Shown in pieces: positions 10,584-21,008 of a DNA stretch of 64,000 nucleotides (position 1 is the stretch's first letter; the number at the start of each line of letters is the position of its first letter). Made by a program: the position numbers and the translations under genes. The stretch lies in assembly GCF_013385985.1 (NCBI RefSeq), contig NZ_JACAOY010000025.1:139803-203802 (forward strand). Reading direction: 5' to 3'. Below the pieces are notes generated by a model, which saw only the letters and a list, made by a program, of their open reading frames with translations, did no database searches and had not been told where the DNA came from. The stretch comes from Pseudomonas sp. B6002. GTDB taxonomy: Bacteria; Pseudomonadota; Gammaproteobacteria; Pseudomonadales; Pseudomonadaceae.

Positions 10584-11216
10584 ATGTCCGCCGTTCGCAG
10601 CAAGATTTGCGGGATTACCCGCATAGAAGACGCGCTGGCGGCAGTCGAGGCGGGGGCGGATGCCATCGGTTTCGTGTTTTATGCCAAGAGCCCGCGCGCG
10701 GTGACTGTGTTGCAGGCGCGGGCGATCATCGCGGCACTGCCACCGTTCGTGACCACCGTGGGGTTGTTCGTCAACGCCAGCCGCTGCGAACTCAACGAAA
10801 CCCTGGATGCCGTGCAACTGGACATGCTGCAGTTTCACGGTGACGAAAGCCCTGACGAATGCGAGAGCTACCAGCGCCCGTACATCAAGGCGTTGCGCGT
10901 CAAGGCCGGTGACGATATCGCGGCGGCATGCGCAGCCTACACCGGCGCTCGCGGGATTTTGCTGGACACCTATGTCGAAGGCGTACCCGGCGGTACCGGC
11001 GAGGCGTTCGATTGGTCGCTGATTCCCGAGGGGCTGAGCAAGCCGATCATCCTGGCGGGCGGGCTCAACCCCGCGAATGTCGGGGCTGCGATCGAGCAGG
11101 TGCACCCGTATGCCGTGGATGTCAGCGGTGGGGTGGAGCAGGGCAAGGGCATCAAGGATCACAGCAAGATTCGCGCATTCATGCAGGCCGTGCGCAACAG
11201 CAGTGGCGGGATGTGA
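10584..11216 (+). CDS. trpF: phosphoribosylanthranilate isomerase
   Basis: Isomerises N-(5'-phosphoribosyl)anthranilate in tryptophan synthesis. It is a 210-residue TIM barrel with the family's catalytic Cys9 in [36 protein letters not shown] with the catalytic Asp, and phosphate-binding segments [11 protein letters not shown] and [13 protein letters not shown]. As in other pseudomonads it is a separate gene between truA and accD, away from the other trp genes. Confidence 0.97.
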   Translation: MSAVRSKICGITRIEDALAAVEAGADAIGFVFYAKSPRAVTVLQARAIIAALPPFVTTVGLFVNASRCELNETLDAVQLDMLQFHGDESPDECESYQRPYIKALRVKAGDDIAAACAAYTGARGILLDTYVEGVPGGTGEAFDWSLIPEGLSKPIILAGGLNPANVGAAIEQVHPYAVDVSGGVEQGKGIKDHSKIRAFMQAVRNSSGGM

Positions 11217-11461
11217 CGGCTGGCAGTCTGCCGCCGTCCATAACTACCACTGTGTGAAACAGCACCGGTGCCGCCTGCGGGAGGCCCGGAAATGAAGTGG
11301 CAACCTTGCACTGGCAGGTTGTCTGGAAGGCTGAGGATATGTGCAGGAAATGGCCGGTCGAACACCTGACCCCGTCCTGCATGCGTCATCGCCACATATG
11401 AATTTAGCTCAAGGGCATACGCGGGGCTGTGTTCAAGCCACCGGTACTGGAGAAAGAAAGC

Positions 11462-12382
11462 ATGAGCAACTGGTTAGTAGACAAACTGATCCCTTCGATC
11501 ATGCGTTCCGAGGTGAAGAAAAGCTCGGTTCCTGAAGGTCTGTGGCACAAGTGCCCATCCTGCGACGCGGTGCTGTACCGCCCGGAGCTGGAAAAGACCC
11601 TGGACGTTTGCCCCAAGTGCAACCACCACATGCGTATCGGCGCCCGCGCCCGCATCGACATCTTCCTGGATGCCGAAGGCCGCAACGAGCTGGGTGCTGA
11701 CCTGGAGCCGGTTGACCGTCTCAAGTTCCGCGACAGCAAGAAGTACAAGGACCGTCTGGTCGGTGCGCAGAAGCAGACCGGCGAGAAAGACGCGCTGATC
11801 TCCGTCAGCGGCAAGCTGTTGGGCATGCCCGTCGTCGTTTCGGCGTTCGAGTTCTCGTTCATGGGCGGCTCCATGGGTGCCATCGTCGGCGAGCGCTTTG
11901 TGCGCGCTGCCAACTACGCCCTGGAAAACCGTTGCCCGATGATCTGCTTCGCCGCCTCCGGTGGTGCGCGCATGCAGGAAGCCCTGATCTCCCTGATGCA
12001 AATGGCCAAGACCTCGGCGGTACTGGCGCGTTTGCGTGAAGAAGGCATTCCGTTCATCTCCGTGCTGACCGACCCGGTCTACGGCGGCGTTTCCGCCAGC
12101 CTGGCGATGCTGGGTGACGTGATCGTTGGCGAGCCAAAGGCCCTGATCGGCTTTGCCGGCCCGCGTGTGATCGAGCAGACCGTGCGTGAAAAACTGCCGG
12201 AAGGCTTCCAGCGTAGCGAATTCCTGCTGGAGCACGGCGCGATCGACCTGATCATCCCGCGTGGCGAGCTGCGCCCGCGCCTGGGTAACTTGCTGGCACA
12301 GATGATGGGCCTGCCGACGCCTGTCTACGTTGCGCCTAAAGTCGAACCCATCGTTGTGCCACCGGTGCCAGCAAACCTATGA
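11462..12382 (+). CDS. accD: acetyl-CoA carboxylase, carboxyltransferase beta subunit
   Basis: With AccA it moves the carboxyl group from biotin-BCCP to acetyl-CoA, the committed step of fatty acid synthesis. 306 residues. The N-terminal zinc ribbon is visible (Cys31, Cys34, Cys50, Cys53), followed by the crotonase-like core with [13 protein letters not shown] and [18 protein letters not shown]. The ATG after GAGAAAGAAAG is used; an in-frame codon 33 bp earlier is less likely. Its last bases (ATGA) overlap the folC start. Confidence 0.97.
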   Translation: MSNWLVDKLIPSIMRSEVKKSSVPEGLWHKCPSCDAVLYRPELEKTLDVCPKCNHHMRIGARARIDIFLDAEGRNELGADLEPVDRLKFRDSKKYKDRLVGAQKQTGEKDALISVSGKLLGMPVVVSAFEFSFMGGSMGAIVGERFVRAANYALENRCPMICFAASGGARMQEALISLMQMAKTSAVLARLREEGIPFISVLTDPVYGGVSASLAMLGDVIVGEPKALIGFAGPRVIEQTVREKLPEGFQRSEFLLEHGAIDLIIPRGELRPRLGNLLAQMMGLPTPVYVAPKVEPIVVPPVPANL

Positions 12383-13686
12383 CCCAACGTACCCTGGGCG
12401 AATGGCTCGCCTACCTTGAGCAGTTGCATCCGTCCGCCATCGACATGGGCCTGGAGCGCTCGCAACAGGTAGCGGCCCGCCTCGGGTTGGGCCGCCCGGC
12501 ACCGCGAGTGATCACGGTGACCGGCACCAACGGCAAAGGCTCTACCTGCGCCTTTGTCGCCGCGCTGCTGCAAGCCCAAGGGCTGAAAGTGGGCGTGTAC
12601 AATTCCCCGCACCTGCTGCGTTACAACGAGCGGGTGCAGCTCAATGGCGTCGAAGCCACTGACGCGCAACTCTGCGAAGCCTTCGCCGCACTCGATGCCG
12701 GGCGTGGCGAGATTTCCCTGACCTACTTCGAAATGGGCACCCTGGCGGCGTTCTGGCTGTTCGAGCGCGCCCAGCTGGATGTGGTCGTGCTGGAAGTTGG
12801 CCTGGGCGGGCGCCTGGACACGGTCAATGTGGTGGACGCCGACCTGGCGTTGATCACCAGCATTGGTGTGGATCACGCTGATTACCTGGGCAATACCCGC
12901 GAATCCGTGGCCTTTGAAAAGGCCGGGATCTTCCGTCAGGGCAAGCCGGCGCTGTGTGGTGATCTTGACCCGCCGCACACCTTGCTCGACAAGGTGCGCG
13001 AACTGGATTGCCCGTTCTTCCTGCGTGGTCGCGAATTCAATCTCGATATTGGTGCTCAATCCTGGCAATGGCGTGGGCGTGATGTGCGCGGCCAGGTTGT
13101 CGAGCTACGCGACCTGCCGTTGCTGAACCTGCCGATGGAGAACGCCGCGCTGGCACTGCAGGCTTATCTGCTGCTGGACCTGCCGTGGAATGCCGAGCAG
13201 ATCGCCGCCACCTTGTTGGCGACTCGCGTGGTGGGGCGTCTGGATCGTCGTGAGTTCGAATGGCAGGGCAAGCGCCTGAACCTGTTGTTGGACGTGGGGC
13301 ACAACCCCCATGCCGCCGAGTACCTGGCGCAACGCCTGTCCCGCACGCCGCCGGTGGGGCGCCGCCTTGCAGTGTTTGGCTTGCTCGCCGACAAGGACCT
13401 GGAGGGCGTGGTCGCGCCTTTGCTGGGCAATGTCCAGGCCTGGGCTGTAGCGCCGCTGGATACGCCGCGCAGCCGCCCGGCCGCCGAGCTGGAAGTGGCG
13501 TTGCAGAACCTTGGTGCGCCGGTGGCGTCGTATGCAAGCGTCACCGCGGCGCTTGAAGCGCAGTGTGCGGTGGCAACGGCCGAGGACGAAATCCTGTTGT
13601 TCGGATCATTTTATTGTGTTGCCGAGGCGCTTGAGTGGTTGGCCCGGCGCTCCACGGAGGAAGCTGCACATGGCATTACTGGATAG
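12379..13686 (+). CDS. folC: bifunctional folylpolyglutamate / dihydrofolate synthase
   Basis: Joins glutamate to dihydropteroate and folates, ATP-dependent. 435 residues of the Mur ligase type: P-loop [10 protein letters not shown] (about 47-56), [27 protein letters not shown] and, C-terminal, [16 protein letters not shown]. It starts inside the accD stop (ATGA overlap), so translation is coupled. Its own end overlaps the DedD-like gene by 17 bp. Confidence 0.97.
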   Translation: MTQRTLGEWLAYLEQLHPSAIDMGLERSQQVAARLGLGRPAPRVITVTGTNGKGSTCAFVAALLQAQGLKVGVYNSPHLLRYNERVQLNGVEATDAQLCEAFAALDAGRGEISLTYFEMGTLAAFWLFERAQLDVVVLEVGLGGRLDTVNVVDADLALITSIGVDHADYLGNTRESVAFEKAGIFRQGKPALCGDLDPPHTLLDKVRELDCPFFLRGREFNLDIGAQSWQWRGRDVRGQVVELRDLPLLNLPMENAALALQAYLLLDLPWNAEQIAATLLATRVVGRLDRREFEWQGKRLNLLLDVGHNPHAAEYLAQRLSRTPPVGRRLAVFGLLADKDLEGVVAPLLGNVQAWAVAPLDTPRSRPAAELEVALQNLGAPVASYASVTAALEAQCAVATAEDEILLFGSFYCVAEALEWLARRSTEEAAHGITG

Positions 13687-14332
13687 CGCATACAAGCAGC
13701 GAATGGTCGGAGCCCTGGTTCTGGTGGCGTTGGCGGTGATTTTTCTGCCGATGCTGTTTTCCCGCCAGGACGAGCAGCGCCAAGTGGTCGTAGAAGCCCC
13801 GGCTGCGCCCCAGGCGCCCGCTGTGCCTCAGGTGCAGGTTGAGCCGGTGGTGGTGCCCGAACCTCAGGCGTTGCCGGAAGAAGAGCCGGTGCCGAGCGAT
13901 GCGGAAGTGGCCGCCCAGCAACCGCCGTCTGCGCCTGTGCAGCCGAGTGTGCCAGTGGTCAAGCCGGCGCCTGCTGCGCCGGTGGCTGCGGCCAAGCCTG
14001 TCGCCCCGGCACCTGCACCCAAGCCCGTAGCGCCGCAACCGGCTGCGCCGGGTAAGCCGGATGTGGGTCAGAGCCGCATCGACCCGAATGGCTTGCCGAT
14101 CAGTTGGTCCATCCAGGTTGCCAGCCTGGGCAACCGTGAAGGTGCCGATGCCTTGCAGAAAAAGCTGCGCAGCCAGGGCTATAACGCTTATATCCGCAGT
14201 GCCGATGGCAAGAACCGCGTGTTTATCGGGCCGCTGATCGAGCGTGCCGAGGCGGACCGCCTGCGTGACCTGCTGGATCGCCAGCAGAACCTGAAGGGTT
14301 TCGTCACCCGTTTCCAGCCTGAGCGCGGTTAA
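13670..14332 (+). CDS. dedD: DedD-like SPOR-domain cell division protein
   Basis: 220 residues: a short N-terminal cytoplasmic piece, one membrane segment (VGALVLVALAVIFLPMLF), a long Pro/Ala/Val-rich periplasmic linker and a C-terminal SPOR domain from about residue 138 (SWSIQVASLGNREGADALQ..VFIGPLIERAEADRLRD) that binds denuded septal glycan. This is the architecture of E. coli DedD, and the folC-dedD-cvpA-purF order is also shared with E. coli. The ATG preceded by ACGGAGGAA inside the folC end is chosen because it opens the membrane anchor. Confidence 0.92.
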   Translation: MALLDSAYKQRMVGALVLVALAVIFLPMLFSRQDEQRQVVVEAPAAPQAPAVPQVQVEPVVVPEPQALPEEEPVPSDAEVAAQQPPSAPVQPSVPVVKPAPAAPVAAAKPVAPAPAPKPVAPQPAAPGKPDVGQSRIDPNGLPISWSIQVASLGNREGADALQKKLRSQGYNAYIRSADGKNRVFIGPLIERAEADRLRDLLDRQQNLKGFVTRFQPERG

Positions 14333-14352
14333 TACCGCCTAATGCAAGCCAA

Positions 14353-14445
14353 ATGTGGGAGCTGGTTTGCCTGCGATGACGGTGGGTCAGTCAACAGTGA
14401 TGTTGAATGTGCCGGCCCCATCGCAGGCAAGCCAGCTCCCACATT
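14353..14445. repeat. REP doublet between dedD and cvpA
   Basis: Arms at about 14353-14377 and 14419-14445 are inverted copies (GTGGGAGCTGGTTTGCC and GGCAAGCCAGCTCCCAC), differing at one base, separated by about 40 bp. Confidence 0.88.
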
Positions 14446-14577
14446 GGTTTTGGGGTGAGGTTGAAATCGGATATTCCAACCCCAACCTATTGATTTGCAA
14501 AGCAGCCGTAATCACAGCTTACCGATAGCCCAGCGCTCTGCTAAAATGCGCCGCCTCATCTGTCCATAGGCTGCACT

Positions 14578-15135
14578 GTGCCATTTACCTGGGTTGATTG
14601 GGCGATCGTTGCCATCGTCGCCATCTCCGCTTTGATCAGTCTAAGCCGCGGCTTCGTAAAAGAAGCGCTGTCGTTGCTGACCTGGATCATTGCAGGAGTC
14701 GTAGCCTGGATGTTCGGCGGTTCACTGTCGGTCTACCTGGCCGGATACATCGAGACACCTTCGGCTCGCGTCATCGCGGGCTGCGCCATCATGTTCATCG
14801 CCACGCTGCTGGTGGGGGCAATGGTCAATTATCTTATTGGCGAGTTGATACGTGTCACCGGCCTCTCCGGGACCGATCGATTTCTCGGCATGGCCTTCGG
14901 CGCCGCACGTGGCGGCTTGCTGGTGGTTGTGGCGGTCGGGCTGTTGAGCCTGGGGCCAGTACAGCAGGATTCGTGGTGGCAAGAGTCTGTGCTCGTGCCA
15001 AAATTTCTATTGGTTGCAGATTGGTCCAAGAACCTCATATTGGGGTGGAGCAGTCAGTGGCTGGCCAGCGGAATCAGCGTACCCGCTGACCTTCCGTTCA
15101 AGGAACACCTCTTACCGGCCAAAACGCCTCAGTAA
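14578..15135 (+). CDS. cvpA: CvpA family inner-membrane protein
   Basis: 185 residues with about four hydrophobic segments (WAIVAIVAISALISL, LLTWIIAGVVAWMFGG, VIAGCAIMFIATLLVGAM, GGLLVVVAVGLLSLG) and the conserved LSRGFVKEALSLLTW near the N-terminus. In E. coli cvpA is needed for colicin V production and lies in front of purF; the biochemical role is unclear. The start is GTG after GGCTGCACT; a TAAAAT -10-like box lies 37 bp upstream. purF follows 41 bp after the stop. Confidence 0.92.
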   Translation: MPFTWVDWAIVAIVAISALISLSRGFVKEALSLLTWIIAGVVAWMFGGSLSVYLAGYIETPSARVIAGCAIMFIATLLVGAMVNYLIGELIRVTGLSGTDRFLGMAFGAARGGLLVVVAVGLLSLGPVQQDSWWQESVLVPKFLLVADWSKNLILGWSSQWLASGISVPADLPFKEHLLPAKTPQ

Positions 15136-15176
15136 GTTGTGTTCAGTCAAGATTCATTAAGTAGGGGTTGCGTCGC

Positions 15177-16682
15177 ATGTGTGGCATCGTCGGTATCGTC
15201 GGTAAGTCGAACGTCAATCAGGCGCTGTATGACGCGCTAACCGTCCTCCAGCACCGCGGCCAGGACGCTGCCGGTATTGTGACCAGCCACGACGGCCGGT
15301 TATTCCTGCGCAAGGACAATGGCCTGGTTCGTGACGTGTTCCATCAGCGTCACATGCAGCGCCTGGTCGGGCACATGGGCATTGGCCATGTGCGTTATCC
15401 GACTGCCGGTAGCTCGACTTCGGCCGAAGCTCAACCGTTTTACGTCAACTCGCCTTACGGCATCACCCTGGCGCACAACGGTAACCTGACCAACGTTGAA
15501 CAGCTGGCCAAGGAGATTTACGAATCTGACCTGCGCCACGTCAATACCAGCTCCGACTCGGAAGTGCTGCTCAACGTGTTCGCCCACGAGCTGGCCCAGC
15601 GCGGCAAGCTGCAGCCGACCGAAGAAGACGTGTTTGCCGCCGTGACCGACGTGCACAACCGTTGCGTCGGTGGCTACGCCGTCGTGGCCATGGTCACCGG
15701 TTATGGCATCGTCGGTTTCCGTGATCCCCACGGCATCCGCCCGATCGTGTTCGGCCAGCGTCACACCGACGAAGGCGTCGAGTACATGATCGCTTCCGAA
15801 AGCGTGTCCCTGGACGTGCTGGGTTTCACCCTGATTCGCGACCTCGCGCCGGGCGAAGCGGTGTACATCACCGAAGACGGCAAGCTGCACACCCGTCAAT
15901 GCGCCGTGGCGCCGAAACTCACCCCGTGCATCTTCGAACACGTCTACCTGGCGCGTCCGGATTCGATCATTGACGGCGTTTCGGTCTACAAAGCGCGCCT
16001 GCGCATGGGCGAGAAGCTGGCCGAGAAGATCCTGCGCGAGCGCCCTGAACACGACATCGACGTGGTGATCCCGATTCCGGACACCAGCCGTACCGCTGCG
16101 CTGGAGCTGGCCAACCACTTGGGCGTCAAGTTCCGCGAAGGCTTCGTGAAGAACCGCTACATCGGCCGTACCTTCATCATGCCGGGCCAGGCAGCGCGCA
16201 AGAAGTCGGTGCGTCAGAAGCTCAACGCCATCGAGCTGGAATTCCGCGGCAAGAACGTGATGCTGGTGGATGACTCCATCGTACGCGGCACCACCTGCAA
16301 GCAGATCATCCAGATGGCCCGCGAAGCCGGTGCGAAGAACGTGTACTTCTGTTCCGCAGCGCCAGCCGTGCGTTACCCGAACGTTTACGGCATCGACATG
16401 CCGAGCGCCCACGAGCTGATCGCTCACAACCGTTCGACCCAGGACGTGGCTGACCTGATCGGCGCCGACTGGCTGATCTACCAGGACCTGCCGGACCTGA
16501 TCGAAGCGGTCGGCGGTGGCAAGATCAAGATCGAGCAGTTCGACTGCGCCGTGTTCGACGGCAAGTACGTGACCGGTGACGTCGACGAGGCTTACCTGAA
16601 CAAGATCGAGCAGGCGCGTAACGACTCCTCGAAGATCAAGACCCAGGCGGTCAGCGCGATCATCGATCTGTACAACAACTGA
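15177..16682 (+). CDS. purF: amidophosphoribosyltransferase
   Basis: First step of purine synthesis: glutamine plus PRPP to phosphoribosylamine. The start is fixed by the catalytic N-terminal cysteine, which must follow Met directly ([11 protein letters not shown]); an in-frame TTG 9 bp upstream would block the Ntn-hydrolase active site. The 501-residue protein has a glutaminase domain ([21 protein letters not shown]) and a C-terminal PRTase with the PRPP loop [13 protein letters not shown]. It follows cvpA and is closed by a terminator. Confidence 0.98.
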   Translation: MCGIVGIVGKSNVNQALYDALTVLQHRGQDAAGIVTSHDGRLFLRKDNGLVRDVFHQRHMQRLVGHMGIGHVRYPTAGSSTSAEAQPFYVNSPYGITLAHNGNLTNVEQLAKEIYESDLRHVNTSSDSEVLLNVFAHELAQRGKLQPTEEDVFAAVTDVHNRCVGGYAVVAMVTGYGIVGFRDPHGIRPIVFGQRHTDEGVEYMIASESVSLDVLGFTLIRDLAPGEAVYITEDGKLHTRQCAVAPKLTPCIFEHVYLARPDSIIDGVSVYKARLRMGEKLAEKILRERPEHDIDVVIPIPDTSRTAALELANHLGVKFREGFVKNRYIGRTFIMPGQAARKKSVRQKLNAIELEFRGKNVMLVDDSIVRGTTCKQIIQMAREAGAKNVYFCSAAPAVRYPNVYGIDMPSAHELIAHNRSTQDVADLIGADWLIYQDLPDLIEAVGGGKIKIEQFDCAVFDGKYVTGDVDEAYLNKIEQARNDSSKIKTQAVSAIIDLYNN

Positions 16683-16688
16683 GTAAAC

Positions 16689-16711
16689 ACCGGCCCTGAG
16701 GGGCCGGTTTT
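16689..16711 (+). terminator. terminator of purF
   Basis: ACCGGCCC and GGGCCGGT pair around TGAG and are followed by TTTTG, just after the purF stop. Confidence 0.75.
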
Positions 16712-16747
16712 GTATCTTAAATAAAGAATTGAGTAAGGAGTGGCAGC

Positions 16748-17959
16748 ATGAGTCAGGAATGGGATGCCGGTCGGTTGGACAGCGACCTCGATGGCGTAGC
16801 TTTCGATACCCTGGCTGTGCGCGCTGGCCAGCACCGCACCCCGGAAGGTGAGCACGGTGATCCGATGTTCTTCACCTCCAGCTATGTGTTCCGCACCGCG
16901 GCCGATGCGGCTGCGCGGTTTGCCGGTGAAGTGCCGGGCAACGTCTATTCGCGCTACACCAACCCGACCGTGCGTGCGTTCGAAGAGCGTATCGCGGCGC
17001 TGGAAGGGGCTGAGCAGGCGGTTGCCACGGCAACCGGCATGGCAGCGATCCTGGCAGTGGTAATGAGCCTGTGCAGCGCGGGCGACCATGTGTTGGTGTC
17101 GCGCAGCGTGTTCGGCTCGACCATCAGCCTGTTCGAAAAGTATTTCAAGCGCTTCGGTATCGAAGTGGACTACGTGCCCCTGGCGGACTTGTCTGGCTGG
17201 GATAAGGCGATCAAGGCCAATACCAAGCTGCTGTTCGTCGAGTCGCCGTCCAACCCGCTGGCTGAACTGGTAGATATTGCCGCGTTGTCCGAAGTGGCTC
17301 ACGCCAAGGGCGCGATGCTGGTGGTCGACAACTGCTTCTGCACGCCTGCGCTGCAACAGCCGTTGAAGCTGGGCGCGGACATCGTCGTGCACTCGGCCAC
17401 CAAGTTCATCGACGGCCAGGGTCGTTGCATGGGCGGTGTGGTGGCCGGTCGCAGCGAGCAGATGAAAGAAGTCGTCGGCTTCCTGCGTACCGCTGGCCCG
17501 ACCTTGAGCCCGTTCAACGCTTGGATCTTCCTCAAGGGCCTGGAAACCCTCAACCTGCGGATGAAGGCCCATTGCGCCAACGCCCAGGCGCTGGCCGAGT
17601 GGCTGGAGCAGCAGGACGGTATCGAGAAGGTGCATTACGCCGGCCTCAAGAGCCACCCGCAGCACGAGTTGGCCCAGCGCCAGCAGCGTGGCTTCGGTGC
17701 GGTGGTGAGCTTTGAAGTGAAGGGCGGCAAAGAGGGCGCCTGGCGCTTTATCGACGCCACGCGGCTGATCTCCATCACCGCCAACCTGGGTGACAGCAAG
17801 ACCACTATCACTCATCCGAGCACCACGTCCCACGGGCGTCTGGCGCCGGCGGAGCGTGAAGCGGCCGGTATCCGCGACAGTCTGATCCGCATCGCGGTCG
17901 GCCTGGAAGATGTGGTCGACCTGCAGGCTGACCTGGCTCGCGGGCTGGCAGCCTTGTGA
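16748..17959 (+). CDS. metZ: O-succinylhomoserine sulfhydrylase
   Basis: PLP enzyme of the Cys/Met metabolism family that makes homocysteine directly from O-succinylhomoserine and sulfide, the main route in pseudomonads. 403 residues. The PLP lysine is Lys219 in [31 protein letters not shown] and [11 protein letters not shown] are typical. The start ATG follows AAGGAGTGGCAGC. The stop overlaps the next gene (GTGA), so metZ and the SDR gene form an operon. Confidence 0.96.
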   Translation: MSQEWDAGRLDSDLDGVAFDTLAVRAGQHRTPEGEHGDPMFFTSSYVFRTAADAAARFAGEVPGNVYSRYTNPTVRAFEERIAALEGAEQAVATATGMAAILAVVMSLCSAGDHVLVSRSVFGSTISLFEKYFKRFGIEVDYVPLADLSGWDKAIKANTKLLFVESPSNPLAELVDIAALSEVAHAKGAMLVVDNCFCTPALQQPLKLGADIVVHSATKFIDGQGRCMGGVVAGRSEQMKEVVGFLRTAGPTLSPFNAWIFLKGLETLNLRMKAHCANAQALAEWLEQQDGIEKVHYAGLKSHPQHELAQRQQRGFGAVVSFEVKGGKEGAWRFIDATRLISITANLGDSKTTITHPSTTSHGRLAPAEREAAGIRDSLIRIAVGLEDVVDLQADLARGLAAL

Positions 17960-18735
17960 TCGAGTGGTCCATGGAAGCAGCGACGGCCAGTAACGGCCGT
18001 GTAGCGTTGGTGACAGGCGCCGCGCGGGGCATTGGCCTCGGTATCGCGGCGTGGCTGATCAGCGAAGGCTGGCAGGTGGTGTTGACCGACCTGGACCGCG
18101 AGCGCGGTGCCAAGGTGTCCAAGGTACTGGGCGACAACGCCTGGTTTATCACCATGGACGTGGCTGACGAGAAGCAGGTGGCCCAGGGCGTTGCCGAGGT
18201 GCTCGGCCAGTTCGGGCGCCTGGATGCGTTGGTGTGCAACGCTGCAGTGGCTGACCCGCACAACATCACCCTGGAAAGCCTCGACCTGGCTTACTGGAAC
18301 CGGGTGCTGGCGGTGAACCTGAGCGGGCCGATGCTGCTGGCCAAGCACTGTGCGCCGTACCTGCGTGCTCACGGCGGGGCGATCGTCAACCTGGCCTCGA
18401 CCCGCGCCCGTCAATCGGAACCGGACAGCGAAGCCTATGCGGCGAGCAAGGGTGGCTTGCTGGCCCTGACTCACGCACTGGCCATGAGCCTGGGGCCGGA
18501 AGTGCGGGTCAATGCCGTCAGCCCGGGCTGGATCGACGCGCGTGACCCGGCTGCACGCCGTGCCGAGCCGTTGAGCGATGCTGATCATGCTCAGCATCCG
18601 GCGGGCAGGGTAGGCACGGTGGAAGATGTTGCTGCGATGGTCGCGTGGCTGTTGTCGCGTCAGGCAGGCTTTGTCACCGGGCAAGAGTTTGTGGTGGACG
18701 GTGGCATGAGCAAGAAGATGATTTACAGCGAGTGA
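17956..18735 (+). CDS. short-chain dehydrogenase/reductase
   Basis: 259-residue classical SDR. Visible: the NAD(P) motif [12 protein letters not shown] (about 21-32), the NAG-like CNAAVADP, active-site Tyr161 and Lys165 in YAASKGG, and the C-terminal [15 protein letters not shown]. It starts with GTG overlapping the metZ stop; an ATG 15 bp later is an alternative. A link to methionine metabolism is suggested only by position. The substrate is unknown. Confidence 0.9.
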   Translation: MIEWSMEAATASNGRVALVTGAARGIGLGIAAWLISEGWQVVLTDLDRERGAKVSKVLGDNAWFITMDVADEKQVAQGVAEVLGQFGRLDALVCNAAVADPHNITLESLDLAYWNRVLAVNLSGPMLLAKHCAPYLRAHGGAIVNLASTRARQSEPDSEAYAASKGGLLALTHALAMSLGPEVRVNAVSPGWIDARDPAARRAEPLSDADHAQHPAGRVGTVEDVAAMVAWLLSRQAGFVTGQEFVVDGGMSKKMIYSE

Positions 18736-18792
18736 GGCGGGTGGCCGTCTTGAAGTAATTTTGTCTTTTTTAGAAAAACTTCAAGCAGGGTA

Positions 18793-18821
18793 TTGACTTA
18801 GGTCCGTTACCTGCGTAAATT
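18793..18821 (+). promoter_or_regulatory. likely sigma-70 promoter of the tRNA-Val/Asp/Asp cluster
   Basis: TTGACT, 17 bp, TAAATT, ending 21 bp before the first tRNA base. The match is 5/6 and 4/6 to the consensus. Confidence 0.5.
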
Positions 18822-18842
18822 TCGCGGCCTCAACGAAGCAAA

Positions 18843-18918
18843 GGGTGATTAGCTCAGCTGGGAGAGCATCTGCCTTACAAGCAGAGGGTCGGCGGTTCGA
18901 TCCCGTCATCACCCACCA
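18843..18918 (+). tRNA. tRNA-Val (anticodon TAC)
   Basis: 76-nt cloverleaf with complete acceptor stem GGGTGAT/ATCACCC, discriminator A and encoded CCA. The anticodon loop CTTACAA gives TAC, reading GUA/GUG valine codons. It is first of a three-tRNA transcript. Confidence 0.96.
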
Positions 18919-18973
18919 CTTCTTGAGAGTTTTGCCCCAGGGCAAGACGCAACGTTAAAGGTTGCACCGACGC

Positions 18974-19050
18974 GCAGCGGTAGTTCAGTCGGTTAGAATA
19001 CCGGCCTGTCACGCCGGGGGTCGCGGGTTCGAGTCCCGTCCGCTGCGCCA
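18974..19050 (+). tRNA. tRNA-Asp (anticodon GTC), copy 1
   Basis: 77-nt cloverleaf with acceptor stem GCAGCGG/CCGCTGC, anticodon loop CTGTCAC giving GTC, and encoded CCA. Confidence 0.96.
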
Positions 19051-19155
19051 TATTTTCCAGGTTCGACTCGTCGGGCTTGAGATTGAACAGTCAAGGCTGA
19101 TTGATCAGATGTTTAAAGACGGTTGAGCGGTTTCGCTCAGTCAGTCAAGCGATAC

Positions 19156-19232
19156 GCAGCGGTAGTTCAGTCGGTTAGAATACCGGCCTGTCACGCCGGG
19201 GGTCGCGGGTTCGAGTCCCGTCCGCTGCGCCA
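19156..19232 (+). tRNA. tRNA-Asp (anticodon GTC), copy 2
   Basis: Identical to copy 1 over all 77 nt, about 105 bp downstream and in the same transcript. The spacer between the copies is not repeated, so only the tRNA itself is duplicated or kept identical by gene conversion. Confidence 0.96.
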
Positions 19233-19301
19233 TATCTGCATCAAGGCCCACTGAACGCCTTGAAGCACAAAGCAAGCCTCTGGCTACTTTGATCCGATAG
19301 C

Positions 19302-19332
19302 AAAGACCCTGGTCGAAAGACCGGGGTTTTTT
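19302..19332 (+). terminator. terminator of the tRNA cluster
   Basis: ACCCTGGTC and GACCGGGGT pair around a GAAA loop, followed by six T. Confidence 0.85.
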
Positions 19333-19357
19333 GTTTCTGCGATTTGATAAATACGGT

Positions 19358-19425
19358 CTGTAGGAGCCCGCTTGCGGGCGATGGCGATTTCATGGATGCC
19401 ATCGCCCGCAAGCGGGCTCCTACAG
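19358..19425. repeat. REP-like perfect inverted repeat, second subtype
   Basis: Two perfectly complementary 28-base arms (core TAGGAGCCCGCTTGCGGGCG) flank a 12-base centre. This is a different REP subtype from the four GGGAGCTGGCTTGCC doublets. It sits between the tRNA terminator and the 3' end of the convergent oxidase gene and could also act as an RNA stem for the latter. Confidence 0.88.
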
Positions 19426-19432
19426 GGTTGAG

Positions 19433-20716
19433 TTAGAAACCTAACTTGTCGCGCAGGCCGTAATACCAGGCACCCATGGCGGCAAACGGTGTGCGCAAGA
19501 GTTGCCCGCCCGGGAAGGGGTAGTGCGGCAGGTCGGCAAACGCATCAAAACGCTCTGCCTGGCCTCTGAGCGCTTCGGCCAGTACCTTGCCTGCCAGGTG
19601 CGTGTACGTCACGCCATGGCCGCTGCAGCCCTGCGAGTAGTAGATGTTGTCGCCCAGGCGACCCACTTGCGGCAAGCGCGACAGGGTCAGCAGGAAGTTG
19701 CCGGTCCAGGCGTAGTCAATCTTCACATCCTTGAGCTGCGGGAACGCCTTGAGCATCTTCGGACGAATGATCGCTTCGATGTTGGCCGGGTCGCGCGCGC
19801 CATACACCACACCGCCGCCGAAGATCAGGCGCTTGTCGCGGGTGAGTCGGTAGTAATCGAGCAGGTAGTTGCAGTCTTCGACGCAGTAATCCTGCGGCAG
19901 CAGCGTTTTAGCCAGCTCATCACCCAGCGGCGCGGTGGTGATGACTTGCGTGCCGCAGGGCATGGACTTGGCCGCCAGCTCCGGCACCAGGTTCCCGAGA
20001 TACGCGTTGCCCGCGACGATGATGAACTTGGCTCTGACCTTGCCTTCTGCGGTGTGCACCACAGGGTTCGCGCCGCGCTCGATGCGCACCGCTGCCGATT
20101 GCTCGTAGATGGTGCCGCCCAGGGATTCAACGGCCGCCGCTTCGCCGAGTGCCAGGTTGAGTGGGTGGATATGGCCGCCGCTCATGTCCAGCAGGCCGCC
20201 GACATAGTTGTCGCACGCCACCACTTCGCGGATACGGCGTTCGTCCAGCAGCTCCAGTTGTGTGTGCCCGTAGCGCTCCCACAGGCGCTTCTGCGACTCC
20301 AGGTGGCCCATGTGCTTGCTGTTGAGGGCGGCGAACACGCCGCCATCCTTCAGGTCGCACTGGATCTGATACTTGGCGACCCGCTCGCGAATGATCTTGC
20401 CGCCTTCAAACGCCATCTGCCCCAGCAGTTGCGCCTGCTTCGGGCCGACGCTGCGCTCGATCACGTCGATATCGCGGCTGTAGCTGTTGACGATCTGCCC
20501 GCCATTGCGGCCCGAAGCGCCAAACCCCACCTTGGCGGCTTCCAGTACCGTGACGCGAAAACCGTTCTCCAGCAGGAACAGCGCGCTGGAGAGGCCGGTG
20601 TAGCCGGCGCCAATCACGCACACATCGGTTTCGACGTCCCCTTGCAGCATTGGGCGAGGCGGGACCGCATTGGCGGACGCGGCGTAATACGACTGGGGGT
20701 AGGGGGTGTTCGCCAT
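19433..20716 (-). CDS. FAD-dependent amine oxidase of the PuuB/OrdL type
   Basis: 427 residues of the DAO (D-amino acid oxidase) fold. The N-terminal FAD motif is VCVIGAGYTGLSSALFL (about 32-48); GASGRNGGQIVNSYS and the C-terminal YYSQGCSGHGVTYTHLAGKVLAEAL are typical of gamma-glutamylputrescine oxidases. It probably oxidises an amine or gamma-glutamyl-polyamine to aldehyde, ammonia and peroxide. It stands alone, without puuA/C/D beside it, so the exact substrate is open. Start ATG with AGAGGTTCC upstream. Confidence 0.82.
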   Translation of the reverse strand: MANTPYPQSYYAASANAVPPRPMLQGDVETDVCVIGAGYTGLSSALFLLENGFRVTVLEAAKVGFGASGRNGGQIVNSYSRDIDVIERSVGPKQAQLLGQMAFEGGKIIRERVAKYQIQCDLKDGGVFAALNSKHMGHLESQKRLWERYGHTQLELLDERRIREVVACDNYVGGLLDMSGGHIHPLNLALGEAAAVESLGGTIYEQSAAVRIERGANPVVHTAEGKVRAKFIIVAGNAYLGNLVPELAAKSMPCGTQVITTAPLGDELAKTLLPQDYCVEDCNYLLDYYRLTRDKRLIFGGGVVYGARDPANIEAIIRPKMLKAFPQLKDVKIDYAWTGNFLLTLSRLPQVGRLGDNIYYSQGCSGHGVTYTHLAGKVLAEALRGQAERFDAFADLPHYPFPGGQLLRTPFAAMGAWYYGLRDKLGF

Positions 20717-20859
20717 CCTGGAACCTCTGTTTTATATTTTTTACGAGTGCCCAGATCCTACCTGAGTTGAAAATTGCCTGCCAGCCACCCGAAAACCACA
20801 GGTGTGCCCTACGCAAATAAAAAATTCGCATATTCATAGGGTTAGCTGCAAAAAAGATG

Positions 20860-20887
20860 TTGACACCCCTTCGGAATTCCGTAGAAT
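20860..20887 (+). promoter_or_regulatory. sigma-70 promoter of tRNA-Val(GAC)
   Basis: TTGACA, 16 bp, TAGAAT, ending 13 bp before the tRNA. Both boxes are close to consensus (6/6 and 5/6). Confidence 0.75.
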
Positions 20888-20900
20888 GCCGCCTCACAGC

Positions 20901-20977
20901 AGGCACGTAGCTCAGTTGGTTAGAGCACCACCTTGACATGGTGGGGGTCGTTGGTTCGAGTCCAATCGCGCCTACCA
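20901..20977 (+). tRNA. tRNA-Val (anticodon GAC), A5-C68 mismatch
   Basis: 77-nt cloverleaf with anticodon loop TTGACAT (GAC, reads GUC/GUU) and encoded CCA. The acceptor strands are AGGCACG and CGCGCCT, so the fifth pair is A-C rather than a Watson-Crick pair; all other pairs form. It may be a tolerated mismatch, a natural variant or a base error. Confidence 0.93.
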
Positions 20978-21008
20978 AACAAAATCCGCTCTGCTGGGCG
21001 GTCTAGAA

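Noticed and set aside
13511..13669. N-terminal extension of the DedD-like protein
   Set aside because: It reads through folC in another frame; the SD-preceded ATG at 13670 opens the membrane anchor.
16592..17833. 413-codon minus-strand frame opposite metZ
   Set aside because: Antisense shadow crossing the purF terminator, without a plausible start or domain.
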